A DNA stretch of 64,000 bases from Oryzias latipes (taxonomy: Eukaryota > Chordata > Actinopteri > Beloniformes > Adrianichthyidae): positions 1,754,001 to 1,818,000 of the forward strand of contig NC_019867.2 in NCBI RefSeq assembly GCF_002234675.1, in the 5' to 3' direction. A program made the position numbers and the translations under genes. Shown one piece after another: positions 10,757-21,593 of this stretch; position 1 is the stretch's first letter, and each line of letters begins with the position of its first letter. The notes under the pieces are model-generated. The model was not told the origin of the DNA, searched no databases, and saw only the letters and a program-made list of their open reading frames with translations.

Positions 10757-11164
10757 TTGAATGTTCTGGATGCCATTGCCCCTATGAAGGTTAAATTGAG
10801 AAAACATAGACAGAAAGCTCCCTGGAGGAACGATGATCTAGTCAGGGCACAGAAACAACAGTGCCGCAGAGCTGAGCGAAAGTGGTGCAAGTCAAAACTC
10901 CAGGTTCATTATGAAATGTATAAGGGGGAGTTGTACGCTTACAACCAGATCTTATGCAGAACAAGGGAAAGGTATTTCTCTGAAATAATTGGAAGTTGCA
11001 GCAGCAACTCTCGTGTCCTGTTCACAACAGTAAACAGATTAACTAACCCTCCAACCCAGCTACCAATAGAACTGGTTTGCACACCCAAATGTAATGAGTT
11101 TGCTGTATTTTTTAATGACAAGGTTCAGGGCATTAAAAAAGCTATCAACTCCACAACAATATAA
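10757..11164 (+). pseudogene. L2 LINE ORF2 fragment upstream of RT
   Basis: This 135-codon frame covers the linker between endonuclease and RT (WRNDDLVRAQKQQCRRAERK...). It goes out of frame with the RT part before 11275 and stops at 11162-11164. It is not a host gene. Confidence 0.8.
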
Positions 11165-11274
11165 CTATCGAACGGCCACCTACTCACTCTAAGCTGACTC
11201 ACTTTATACCTGTCACTGACCAAACTGTCCAAGAGACCATCACCCGTCTGAGCTCGTCTACATGCTGCCTTGAT

Positions 11275-12675
11275 GTGTTACCCACTAGATTTCTAAAGTC
11301 TGTCCTGAACAGTGTGTTGCCATCAATTACTCAAATAGTTAACATGTCTCTTCAATCTGGAATATTTCCAGAGGCTTTAAAAACTGCAGTCATTAAACCG
11401 CTCCTGAAGAAAAGCGGTCTTGATCCCACTGTACTGAATAATTACAGACCTATCTCTAATCTGCCATTTTTAGGAAAAGTCCTTGAAAAAGTTGTCTACC
11501 AACAGCTCACTGATTTTCTCTTATTAAACAATTCGTTTGATGTTTTCCAGTCAGGTTTTAGACCCCATCATAGCACAGAAACTGCTCTTATCAAGGTAAC
11601 CAACGACATCCGCCTGAACACTGATGATGGCAAAGTCACTGTCTTAATCCTGCTAGACCTGAGTGCTGCCTTTGATACTGTTGATCATGGGATCCTTTTG
11701 CACAGACTCCAAGACTGGGTTGGCATCTCTGGATCTGCCCTAAGTTGGCTCAAGTCTTATCTGGAAGACAGGAAATATTTTGTTGAAATTGGGAGTTGTG
11801 TCTCAGACTACATGGGCTTGAATTGTGGTGTGCCCCAGGGATCGATCCTGGGACCCCTTCTGTTCAACCTCTACATGCTGCCACTAGGGCAGTTAATACG
11901 CAGTAATAACATATCTTATCACAACTATGCAGATGATACTCAGATCTATGTGTCACTGACAGCAGGTGAATATGGGCCAGTGGATTCACTCAGCCACTGC
12001 CTCCAACAGATCAGCGCGTGGATGCAGAACAACTTTCTCCAGCTAAACTCAAACAAGACCGAAGTTATTATTTTTGGCCCACAGAAACAAAGAGAAAGTG
12101 TCAGCAGCTACCTTCATTCTCTGTCTCTTAAACCCTCAAATCAAGTCAGAAATCTAGGGGTAATCATGGACTCTGACCTGAACTTTATCAGCCATATCCA
12201 GTCAGTAACATCAGCGGCATTTTACCACCTGAAAAACATTGCCAAAATCAAAAACATAGTGTCAAAGCCAGACCTGGAGATACTTATCCATGCATTTGTC
12301 TCCAGCAGGTTAGACTACTGTAACGGCCTGCTCACCGGCCTCTCCAAACGAGCTGTAAAACAGCTTCAGTACATCCAGAATGCTGCTGCTCGAGTCCTGA
12401 CCAGAACCAGGAAGTATGATCACATTAGTCCTGTGCTCAGGTCTTTGCACTGGCTCCCTGTACCTCAAAGAATAGACTTCAAAGCAGCTCTGCTTGTGTA
12501 CAAGTCTCTCCATGGCCGAGCACCAAAGTACATCTCTGACATGTTAGTGCCATATGAACCATCTCGTACTCTGAGGACCTCAGGGGCCGGCCTCCTGTTG
12601 ATTCCCAGAGTCAGAACTAAACAAGGGGAATCAGCGTTTCAATATTCTGCAGCTAAAATGGAACAGCCTCCCTGA
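11275..12675 (+). pseudogene. L2 LINE ORF2 reverse transcriptase
   Basis: A 466-codon uninterrupted frame contains all RT palm motifs (DLSAAFD, GVPQGS, YADD) and the thumb/C-terminal segment (KRAVKQLQYIQNAAARVLT). It ends prematurely through a frameshift just after the SAAKM position; the downstream frame continues as WNSLPEVVRQASS to the element's own stop at 12754. The protein would need the lost 5' endonuclease to be mobile. Confidence 0.85.
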
Positions 12676-12956
12676 AGTCGTAAGACAGGCCTCTTCTGTG
12701 TTCATGTTCAAATCTAGACTTAAAACATTTCTGTTTAGCCGTGTATATGACTGAAAGGTCCTATCTGCACTTTTCTTTCCTTTCCTTCCTTTATTTTAAA
12801 TCAATTTTCACATTTTTTCTTTTCTTTTAAGGTAAATTTTACGTTGATTATTTCTATGATATATTGTGATTTTAATTCATTTTTCTGTTTTGTGAAGCAC
12901 CTTGAATTACTTTGTGTGCGAATTGTGCTCTACAAATAAACTTGCCTTGCCTTGCC

Positions 12957-14195
12957 TAAACCGTCCTGTGTCGCCCTCTAGAGGCGACCCGAGGGATCGT
13001 CCCGGGGATTCTTCTGTGTTGTTTGCTGCAGAATCAGAGGGGAGCTTCTTTGAAAAGGTCCAACTTGTCCCTGTGGTCAGCCCTTCCACAGCAGAGAAAG
13101 AGGATCCTCCTGAACCCAAGTCCAGCAGTCAATTAGGACAACAATGGGACAAAAGAGCCAGGATCCAGTTACTGAAAGGAAGGGAAGGTGAGAAGGCCGG
13201 AGGACAAAGCCCGCTGCAGTCAGAGAGCAAATCTGTAAAAGATCTCCATGGAAGAGGCAGAACCAACATCAACCTGAGACATTTAGAGCTCAAGAAGAAG
13301 TAGAACAGAGAATAAAGCTGCTGCTGTGGGAAAATAACTGTCAAACTATCACACCATTGATATTACTTACTAAGACATATGGATGTCAAATTTAAAACTA
13401 AAAAGTTACCATTTCAAACAATTCAGGAAACAAAAGCTGTAATTGTTCATTCATCTGGCGCCCCCTACTGACCAGTGGAGTCCCAGCAACTTCTTTTTGC
13501 ATTCAGACTGAATGATCCAGCAGAGGACCAAAGTCTGGCAAATGTTCTCAGCACACCTCCCCAGGTGGCATCCAGACCAGATACCTGGGCCCCCGACACG
13601 GCCCGACCCCTCTGCAGGTGAAGGAACAGAAGCTCTGCCCCCAGTTCTCTGCAGGTTTCTGTTAGCAGCCAGCCGGCAGGAGGGAACCCAGAAGCGTAAA
13701 GAGCTCAAATCAGTGGGAGGCTCCAAAAGCCTCAGCCCACCTGGAATGAAACAAATCAAGGGACAAAAATAGAAACTATTAAAAAAAAAGGGGGGGGGTG
13801 GATATGACATGATATGACATGAAAAATGTTAAAGACAGAGATGCAGCAGATAGATCTGCTCAGTTCAGACCAAGAACTGAAATAGTTTCATTCCATAAAG
13901 AGCTTTAAACCTGAATCAGATCCAGGTTGAAGTGGTTACCATGGAAACAAACATCTGTCTGCAGAGAGAACTTTAGTTAGATCCACTGCTCTGTCATTTC
14001 AACCGGATCTGCCTACTGGTTGCTGCAGGTTTCCTGTGAGAGGAAATGACACCCGCAGAAGCTGAAAGAACGACTGATGGACTGAACTCTGGCGCCATTA
14101 GAGAGGATCAGACCGTTGTTAGAAAAAGACCACATTTATTGAATAATTTCCGCCTGAAGCCGGTGAGTCCTGAGACTAAGTGACTTTGGTTAGAA
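12957..14195 (+). other. intergenic, no supported feature
   Basis: Two open frames (12902-13303 and 13512-13772) have no recognisable domain. A small A/G run (13780-13800) is followed by three GATATGACAT units. This may include the 5' flank of the TRIM pseudogene. Confidence 0.5.
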
Positions 14196-15610
14196 ATGGC
14201 CGAGGGAACTGCTGTTCTGGAATCTTTCCTGAGCTGTCACATCTGTTCAGAAACCTTCAGAGATCCCGTAACTCTGAGCTGCAACCACAACTTCTGCTCG
14301 AGCTGCCTGAAGACGTTCTGGGAACAAACTCAGAGAAAAAACTGTCCATCTGCAAAAAGAAATCCTCTAAAAAGCACACGCAACTGAACTTTAGCCTGAA
14401 GGAACTTGCTGACTCGTTTGCTGGAAGACGGAAATCTGGATCCTCATCAGGGGCAGAAGAGCAGAAGGTCCTGGTGGTCTGTGAGAAACACCAAGAAGAA
14501 CCCAAACTGTTCTGCAAAGACGAGCAGAGAGCTGTGTGTCCCGTCTGTGAGTTTTCTCAGCACCAGAGTCACACAGTGGTTCCTGTGGAGGAAGCAGTCC
14601 GAGCGCTGAAGGAGGAGCTGGAATCAGACATGAAGTCTCTGACGGACAGGAAGGACCAATGCAGACGAGTGGAGGAGACGTTCCAACGTGTGATGCGGCA
14701 CTTTGAGAAGCAGCTGCTGTCCACGGAGACGCAGATCAGAGCCCAGTTCAACAAGCTCCACCAGTTCCTGGAGGAGGAAGAGGAGTCCAGGGTGGCAGCT
14801 CTGAGGGAGGAAGAGGAGCAGAAGAGGAAGACCATGATGGGAGAGATGAAGAGGATCCAGGAGCAGATGTCCTCTCTGTCAGAAAGTATCAGTGCTGTTG
14901 AAGCAGAGCTGCAGAAAGACAAGGAGGCCTTCCTCAGCAGCTATAAAGCCGCTCAGAGCAGAGCCAGAGTCCAGAGCTCGCTGCCAGAACCTCAGCCGCC
15001 CTCAGGAGCTCTGCTAGACGTGGCCAAACATGTGGGCAACCTGTCCTTCAGAGTCTGGGAGAAGATGAAGGAGAAGGTCCACTTCAGCCCGGTCCTGCTG
15101 GACCCAAACACCGCGAACAGATGGCTCCATCTCTCTGGTGATCTGACCGGCGTGAGAAACGGAGAAACTCCTCAGCAGCTTCCAGACAATCCAGAGAGAC
15201 ACATGAAATACAGCAACGTCTTCGGCTCCGAGGGCTTCAGCTCCGGCAGACACGGCTGGGAGGTGGAGGTGGGAGACCACCCCCACTGGAACATCGGCGT
15301 GGCCAAAGAGTCCGTCAACAGGAGGGACGAGTGTTCTGCTTCACCCAAATATGGGATCTGGTGTTTGGTTCACCGGGAGGGAAAATACACCAACGGTGAT
15401 GGTCAGACTGTCACCCTGACCACGATTCTCCGGAGGATCAGAGTCCAGCTGGACTATGACGGCGAGGAGGTGACCTTCTCCGATGCTGAAGACAAGGCGG
15501 ACGTCTACACTCACAGAGACACGTTCACCGAGAAACTTTTCCCGTATTTCTGTGCTGGGAAATGTGGAGCAGCGAAAACGTCTAAACTCCAGATCTGTCC
15601 GACTGATTGA
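14196..15610 (+). pseudogene. single-exon TRIM/PRY-SPRY gene with a RING frameshift
   Basis: A TRIM-type E3 ubiquitin ligase of the fish TRIM35/zinc-binding-protein-A33 kind, without introns. The ATG at 14196 opens a RING finger: C-H-I-C, CNHNFCSSC, then NCP. One base is missing near 14346-14348, so the final Cys of the RING lies in another frame and the first frame stops at 14387. The second frame carries the rest. It has a B-box (CEKHQEEPKLFCKDEQRAVC, about 14482-14600), a Glu/Arg-rich coiled coil (14600-14960), and PRY and SPRY (LDPNTANRWLHLS to LQICPTD, about 15100-15607) with a stop at 15608-15610. The B-box to SPRY frame has no other break. It is either a recent pseudogene or an assembly error in a live gene; such genes are highly multiplied and involved in innate immunity in teleosts (family knowledge). 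Confidence 0.85.
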
Positions 15611-16049
15611 CCTGATTGGACTCCCTGGTCATGAAAACCACCGACAACTTCTGTTTCATCCTATTTGGATCCGTGTTTCTTCCCACATTCCCCTTTATCT
15701 GATGATGACGAGAAACGGGAAGATTTTCTTCATCACTTCATCAAAGTTCATCAAATGATTCCTCTAGAATGAAACAACAGAACTGTTGTAATCTCTCTGG
15801 AATCATGAATAATGTTTTGTGTTGTGGTCATGTTGTTGCTGTGAGGATTGTGGGCTTTCGTTTGGCTCGTCGTGTTCTCTGTCAGTCCCTCCAGGTTCAA
15901 GTTCTTCATCCACGGCGGTCTCCATTTCTGTTTTTAGTCCTCAGTGCACTGAAGTGTGTCGTTTTCAGTTCTGCATCACCAGTTCATCTACTTTAACCCC
16001 TTTGTGTTTCTCCACAAACAGGTTCTAAACCTGTTTAGGTTTACTTATT
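15611..16049 (+). other. TRIM 3' flank, no feature
   Basis: No recognisable protein. The sequence is AT-rich with short open frames only; a 3' UTR of the TRIM gene is possible, but no strong polyadenylation signal was picked out. Confidence 0.4.
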
Positions 16050-16560
16050 GGTTGAATGCTATAAAGCTATAATGCTATAAAGCATTCAGCCCATTTTTTT
16101 CTGTTTTTTCTTTATTTCTTTCTATATTATTGTATCTTCCATCATATTTTGCTGCTTTTTCATCAATTTCAACCATTCAACTATTCAAATGTTCAGCTCT
16201 TTCAGCTTTTTCCAGCTATAACTTTTGGTCCTTCAAATCCTTGAACTTTTCCAGATATTCCAGGATTATATAATATATAATAGATATTATATATATTATA
16301 TTATTCCATGACCTGTCTGCTGAACCTGGTTGGTAGCGTCATGGTGTGACATGAGGTGTGGTGCACGGCTTTGCTGGTTCAATTCCCGGCTCTGGCTTTT
16401 TTCACAAACGTATCTTTTCTTATTGTGCTGTTTTCGCTTTATTTATGGTCAACTTTGATCACTTTTTTCCTTATTTGTATTTTTTTGGCAGTTATTACAT
16501 TTTAGGTTTCATTTTCATTCAGAAATACAGCATTCATCTTGGAAATGCAGCTCCTTCTAG
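16050..16560 (+). repeat. dispersed repeat family A, copy 2, with tRNA-like insert
   Basis: It shares TTTCAACCATTCAACTATTC, AAATGTTCAGCTCTTTCAGC, TTTATGGTCAACTTTGATCA and the ATGCAGCTCCTTCTAG end with the other family A copies. This copy differs in the middle. An AT-rich stretch and then 16322-16396 carry TGGTAGCGTCATGG and GGTTCAATTCC, which resemble tRNA A-box and B-box promoters. Confidence 0.7.
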
Positions 16561-17543
16561 CTCCATGTTTCAGTTTCTACCACCAAGCTCAGATTCCTGC
16601 ATTTGGGCCCCCACATCTCTGGAGGTTAGTTACTTCATACTCTTATTTGGGTTTGCCTACGACTTTTGGAGAACTGAGATGGACTCCTGGAAAGCTGCTG
16701 AAAATGATTATTTTTCTCATGCGACTCCAGGGCAGACATGCACGTGTTTGTTATCTTTTCACTTTGTGACTTTTAGCAACGGTATTGTTTTGAATGGAGT
16801 GCTGAAGCTAGTGCTTCTTTTTTTTTTGCTCTTCCTGTTCTTCTTTGTTGTTTTTGCAAATATATTTACATTAATAAACTATTCAAAACATGCTTTCTTT
16901 GTCGCAGACAGTAAAGAAATCTCTTTTTGTATTCTTCACATTTCCAAACCAACACGCTGTTGCATCAGTAACACTTGTCTCCGTTAAAGATGTGCGTTTG
17001 TTACGTATCAAAGACCGCCACACAACACAACTATTTGCAGTTGTAGGCTCTGTTAGAAGAGACTTCCCTGTTGCACACCAGACGTCATTAAAAACGTCAT
17101 GTTAGTGAGAAAACCCACCTGACAGAATCCTTTGGCTGTATCCGTGTGGACGGCCCTCCGTCCTCCTCCATCCAATCACAGAGCACGCTTGATTGTCTTC
17201 CAAGTTCATGTTCATCTCTGCCAGTGGGATTTTTATCATGTTTTGTTGGCCAACTGCAAACACAGACATTTGGGGCAACCTCCCCTGTTAGAAGACTCCC
17301 ATCCTGTCCCTCCAGGAGGTTGGGTTGACTGGATGTGAGACTCTGTCTAACAGGGGACACCGCTACAGCACAGCCACCTGACTAGCATCATCCTTTACAG
17401 GTACAGTACTTTTAAAGTACAGCGGGTAACCTTTGTTCCAGACATGGAAACTGGATCTTTGCCGTTTCTGTATTCTCAAGATTTAAAGGAATCACCCTTA
17501 GTCCTGCCCGACCCTCCCACCCCCCGGAACTTCACTGTCATAG
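16561..17543 (+). other. intergenic, no supported feature
   Basis: AT-rich with open frames lacking any recognisable domain. Nothing further can be supported. Confidence 0.5.
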
Positions 17544-17770
17544 CCCTTGTGCTATCTTTTAGGGTCCAGATGACCCCCCCCCCCCCCCCCCCTCCATTGA
17601 CGTGTTCTCCCTACCATGACAAAGGTGGATAAAGGTGGAAAGATTTCATGTAATCCATGGACACCAGTGAAGATCACAAATCATTGAAGAAAAAAGGTTC
17701 AGAGCACTGTCTAGTGGGTCTAGATGACCCAACTCCCAACGTTAAAGTGCCTAGGATAGCATAAGGGTTA
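17544..17770 (+). mobile_element. short MITE, CCCTTGTGCTATCTT family (copy 3)
   Basis: The left end is CCCTTGTGCTATCTTTTAGG at 17544 and the right end is GGATAGCATAAGGGTTA at 17754-17770. It has the same interior as copy 2 and includes a 23-base C run near 17569-17591. A related scrambled piece with GGGTCATCTGGACCCCACAA and CCAATACCTGTCTTG continues from 17771 to about 17895. Confidence 0.8.
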
Positions 17771-18004
17771 CAGTGCCTCTGAGGCACGTTAGCGATGGGA
17801 GTGGAGTGGGGTCATCTGGACCCCACAAGACAGTACCCTTACTAAGCCAATACCTGTCTTGTTAATGTTTACGTGCCTTGGATAACACAAGGGATAATGA
17901 TGTATTTGCCCTGACCTTAACAAGGGCGAGGCAAATACATTGCTCCTGGGGGAACCCAATTACAGTGTGGGTGTGACAACTGAAGCACTCAGATGATTCA
18001 AGGA

Positions 18005-18792
18005 TTCAAGGAGTATTTATTGCCATTTTCAGTGAACAGAGCAGCTTCACAGAATAGAAATTTGCTGCGGTGCTAATGTGCGACATAAAACACTTAAGAA
18101 TAGAAAAAATGAACAACAGTAAGCAAAAAAAATGACAATGATCAGAACAATAATAGAAAAAGAATTGTGCAAACAGTGCAAACTGAGGTAGTGGACTGGT
18201 ATCAGGACATACAGGTGAAAAGGTTTAAGGGGGGAGGAGTTAAAAAGTGTTCATGAGTTCATGCAGAGGAAAAGAAACTGTTCTTGTGTCAGGATGTTCT
18301 GGTCCTGATGGACCTTAGCCTCCTGCCCAAAGGGAGTAGATCAAGTAGACCATGTCCAGGGTGAGATGGGTCGGCTGCTGTCCAACCTGCACGTCCTCGG
18401 GTTCTGGAGACATATGGGTCCTGGACAGATGGAAGCCTGCAGCCAATCACCTTCTCAGCTGAGCGCACACTACGCTGCAGTCTGTTTATGTCCCTGGTTG
18501 TGGCTCCGGCGTACCACACGGTGATGGAGCAGGTGATGATGGATTCTATGATGGCCGTGTAGAACGGCACCATCATCTGGGCCAGCAGCCTGGCTTTCTT
18601 CAACTGCTGCAGGAAGTACATCCTCTGCTGGGCCTTTTTGAGCAGAGAGCTGATGGACACCTCCCACTTGAGGTCCTGAGTGATGGTGGTGCCGAGGAAA
18701 CGGACCGAGTCCACTATGGTGATGAGAGAGTCTGTCAGGATGGGAGGGGGTGAGGGGGCTGTGACTTCCCTGAAGTCCACAATAATCACCAC
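18005..18792 (-). mobile_element. non-LTR retrotransposon 3' fragment (minus strand)
   Basis: The minus-strand frame 18792-18289 encodes the C-terminal part of a LINE ORF2: VRFLGTTITQDLKWE, LLKKAQQRMYFLQQLKKA, FYTAIIESIITCSITVWYAG and DPSHPGHGLLDLLPLGRRLR. These match the downstream region of RT proteins common in fish LINEs; the exact clade is not resolved. The 3' UTR probably extends to about 18005 (STTCAAGGAGTATTTATTGCC side). The 5' part is missing. Confidence 0.8.
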
Positions 18793-18794
18793 TG

Positions 18795-19030
18795 TCTTTC
18801 TGAAAGAGAGCGGTGAAGCCTGCGTCCAAGATCACCAGGACCCCTCTGCCCTCGCTGCAGAGCATCTACAAGCTCAGGGTCCACAGGAGAGCTGCCTCCA
18901 TTATCAAGGACCCCACCCACCCACCAACAAGTTCTGTTCACTCTCCTCCCCTCGGGACGGAGGTACAGATGTGTGAAGGGCAGGACTACCAGACTCCCTC
19001 TGCCATCAGACTTACCGTTTGCCTGGTGGG
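18795..19030 (+). mobile_element. non-LTR retrotransposon 3' fragment (plus strand)
   Basis: The plus strand encodes LQSIYKLRVHRRAASIIKDP followed by THPP. After a frame change it reads LLPSGRRYRCVKGRTTRLP-like sequence, the same C-terminal ORF2 region as the minus-strand fragment next to it. The two fragments are therefore inverted relative to each other. Confidence 0.65.
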
Positions 19031-19149
19031 TCTTTCCGTCATCTGCTTCGTAGAAGCCGGTTCTCCCTCTAATGCAGCTTTGGGTTTCAAACCTGTGACA
19101 GCTCATCTTCAATGTCCTTGCTGAAAGAAGGTTTTTTACTCAAAATTGT

Positions 19150-19605
19150 TTAACACACGACCCCATTCGTCCTTTCCTTTACATGGATCAGTCATCCTCG
19201 TCCCTTTACAGAAAAAAAAGCCCCGGAGCATGATGCTTCCACCCCCATGCTTTGGTGTTCTTTGGATGCAGCTCAGCGTCCTTTCTCCTCCAAACACGAC
19301 GAGTAAGTTTTGTTTTATTTTGGTTTCATCTGACCAAATTAACTAGGTCTCTCGTGGGATTCTGGGATTTTTGTTCACCGTTCTTGTGATCATTCTGACC
19401 CCATGGGGTGAGATCTTGGGGGGAGCCCCAGATGGAGGGAGATTCTCAGTGGTCTTTTATGTTTTCCATTTCCTAATAATTTCTCCCACAGGTGATTTCT
19501 TCACTCCAAGCTGCTTACCTGTTGCAGATTCAGTCTTCCAGCCTGTTGCAGGTCAACAATGTGGTTTCTGGTGTCTTTAGACAGCTCTTTGCTCTTGTTC
19601 ATAGT
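19150..19605 (-). mobile_element. Tc1/mariner transposase relic with internal deletion
   Basis: Reading the minus strand from about 19603, the start of a Tc1-like transposase can be seen (MNKSKELSKDTRN, then VDLQQAG), then ENLPPSGAPPKISPHGVRMI in patches. At about 19345 the sequence jumps to the catalytic-domain region (LVRWNQ-like, VWRRKDAELHPKNTK, GCF-like). Much of the middle is absent and frames are broken. It is a decayed, non-functional copy. Confidence 0.8.
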
Positions 19606-19639
19606 GAAGTTTGGGGTGTGGACAGGTGTTATATTATAT

Positions 19640-21140
19640 ATGTTTATACAAGATAACAAGCATCAGTAATGCATATAGCCAGAAGTTATTCACTTTCACA
19701 AATGTAACTAATTATTTGATTACAATTCCTAAAACGAGATTTCCTGCATTACCTTTCAGTCTGTCTCCTTTAAAGCTGAAGTGTAGCTATGAATAAAATT
19801 ACAGAACTCTTTTCATCTTTTTAAGATGGAGAACGACTTTTTTGCCCCACTGTGCTCACACGTACACACACCCACACAGTGTGTCAATCAAATAATAGCT
19901 CCAGCATTAAAGCATCGTGTGACAAACAGGAAATGACTTTTCTGATGAGTTCAAACATGGAGTTTTTAGTTTATCTGCTCCTGAAAGTCCAGATGATCAT
20001 TGAACTGCCTGAAGCTGGCGGTGACTCCTCCCCCTTCATACCTGTGCAGGTGTGTAGACCCCTGGAGGCTCGGGCTGTGATCCCAGAAGGTCCTTTCTTC
20101 TCTTTCTTTAGTAACTATCCCTGCCGGCAGGTCTTGTGCCTGACAGCCACAGTCGAGATATTACAGTCTGTCGCCCTCTGGTGGCAGAACGATGTACTAC
20201 AGTCCAGCTTTGTCCCGCGGTTAGAGGACGGAGAAGCATTTCAAAATAAAACAACTTCCGGTTTGTCTTGATTATAAAAAAAAAACCTTCAGGTCAAATC
20301 ACGTTTTATTGGATTTCTGGGTAAACTGAACTCCTGTTTATTGCTGCACTCATGAAATACATGTTATTTTTTGTTAAGTTAAGCATCTGTTCTAGATGAG
20401 GATTCAGTGAAACTGTGAAATATTTGCATATTACAGGATGGATATGTGTGGATCTGATGTTGAGGGGAACACAGTGTGTTGAAAAGCAGGACGAGTTCAA
20501 AAGTGTCAGAGGATTTTGGATTTTAAGGCACTGCAAGCAAACCATTAAAGGCATCCAGAAGCTGGAAGATGCTTTGAATTTTGCACGGTTCCTAAAGTGG
20601 AGGTGTGCACGCTCAGGTGCCCAAACACAGGAAGTAAGAAGTGGTTTCCTCTCAGGATGTGCGTGACTAACATATGAAGAGTGAAGCTGATGAGTAAAGA
20701 GTGTCTGCTGCTGCTATGCTTTGGTGTGAAGACAGTCATTCCTACAGTTTTTGCTTTGAGCCTCTTCAGGTCAGACACGGAATCTGCTGCAATCTGTTTG
20801 AAATCAGCTTTTAAACTTTGCGATGCCTCATTGAAGAACCCTCTTCTGCTCCCTTTTCTTCTTCCTGCAGCCTGAAATTGACATTAAAATGAAACAGATT
20901 CCAACTCGGCATTTAAATGTGGAAATTCTTCCAGAAAAAAAACTCACTTAATGTTGTTTTGGTCGACATTCTCTTCATTTCCTAAAAAAAGAATTAAGCT
21001 CTCAATGAAATTGTACTAAAAGATTCTAAAAAAAAAGATGCACAACAAGGTCGCATATTCAGCAAATGTCTGAAAAACGGAGGTCTACACAAGCTGTGAG
21101 GCACAGAGGTGGAAGTGTTATGATGTGGACTCATCACAGG
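19640..21140. other. intergenic, no clear feature
   Basis: AT-rich. Open frames at 19852-20271 and 20415-20666 have no recognisable domain. Any missing last exon of emb would have to lie somewhere downstream of its exon 7, possibly here, but none could be identified. Confidence 0.4.
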
Positions 21141-21450
21141 CTTCTCTTTGCATCACAGTAATTGAAAATGAAAGTCTTGAAATGGATCGTCATGAAAATG
21201 GAAAGTACCATTATCGTGCGTGTGGTAAGTGAATGGTGAAGTGCACACGTGTCACGTGAACAGCACTGTTAAGCTTCTTGTGCAGTCCGTAAGATTTGAA
21301 GGGGGGGGTTGAAAAAATACACAAAAACTTTGTGCATGAAGATTTTCGCCCCGCGGGTTCCCGGAGTGGTGTATGAAGTCAAGTTTGACCATTTTTAACC
21401 CGCAGACAGCTCTTATCCCCCCCCCCCATAGGGGCATTACTAAGGGTCAC
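21140..21450 (+). repeat. dispersed repeat (GTCATGAAAATGGAA family) fragment
   Basis: TCGTCATGAAAATGGAAAGT, ACCATTATCGTGCGTGTGGT and AAGTGAATGGTGAAG match 35343-35400 (GTCATGAAAATGGAACGTAC, AAGTGTATCGTGAAG) and 31860-31880. CAGACAGCTCTTATCC matches the 591-760 and 36385-36510 block. This is probably one MITE family in varied states of decay. Confidence 0.55.
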
Positions 21451-21475
21451 AGACCGTGCAGATCTGTTCAGGTAC

Positions 21476-21593
21476 CTTCTGTCACTTTTTTCTTGGACTG
21501 CTGTTTTTCGCAGAGAAAAATGACGACGACCAAAAGCACCACCGCGATCAGGATGGCTATGAAGGGCTTCAGAGGCTCCCAGAAGGTGATCAC
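21476..21593 (-). CDS. emb: emb exon 7: transmembrane helix and tail start
   Basis: It encodes VITFWEPLKPFIAILIAVVL, then LVVVIFLCEKQQSKKKVTE. The helix is followed by an EKxxSKKK cytoplasmic anchor shared by the embigin/basigin group. The 3' end is a likely donor GAAG|GTACCT; if not spliced, translation stops three codons later. Confidence 0.85.

Larger units (their letters stand above)
10745..12956 (+). mobile_element. L2-type LINE, 5'-truncated, RT domain preserved
   Basis: The element starts inside ORF2 (IAPMKVKLRKHRQKAPW...) after the endonuclease region has been lost. The reverse transcriptase core reads well: NNYRPISNLPFLGKVLEK, motif A LLDLSAAFDTVDH, motif B GVPQGSILGPLLF and motif C YADDTQIY (YADD codons 11926-11937). 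At least two frame changes break it, near 11155-11185 (with a stop) and near 12654. Restoring the last frame ends the ORF at 12752-12754. The 3' end (GTGAAGCACCTTGAATTAC, AAATAAACTTGCC) and the short TGCCT tandem tail are typical of fish L2/Maui LINEs. Confidence 0.88.

Noticed and set aside
12902-13303. 133-codon frame after the L2 element, considered as a 5' exon of the TRIM gene
   Set aside because: No recognisable domain, and the TRIM start with its RING motif at 14196 needs no upstream coding exon.
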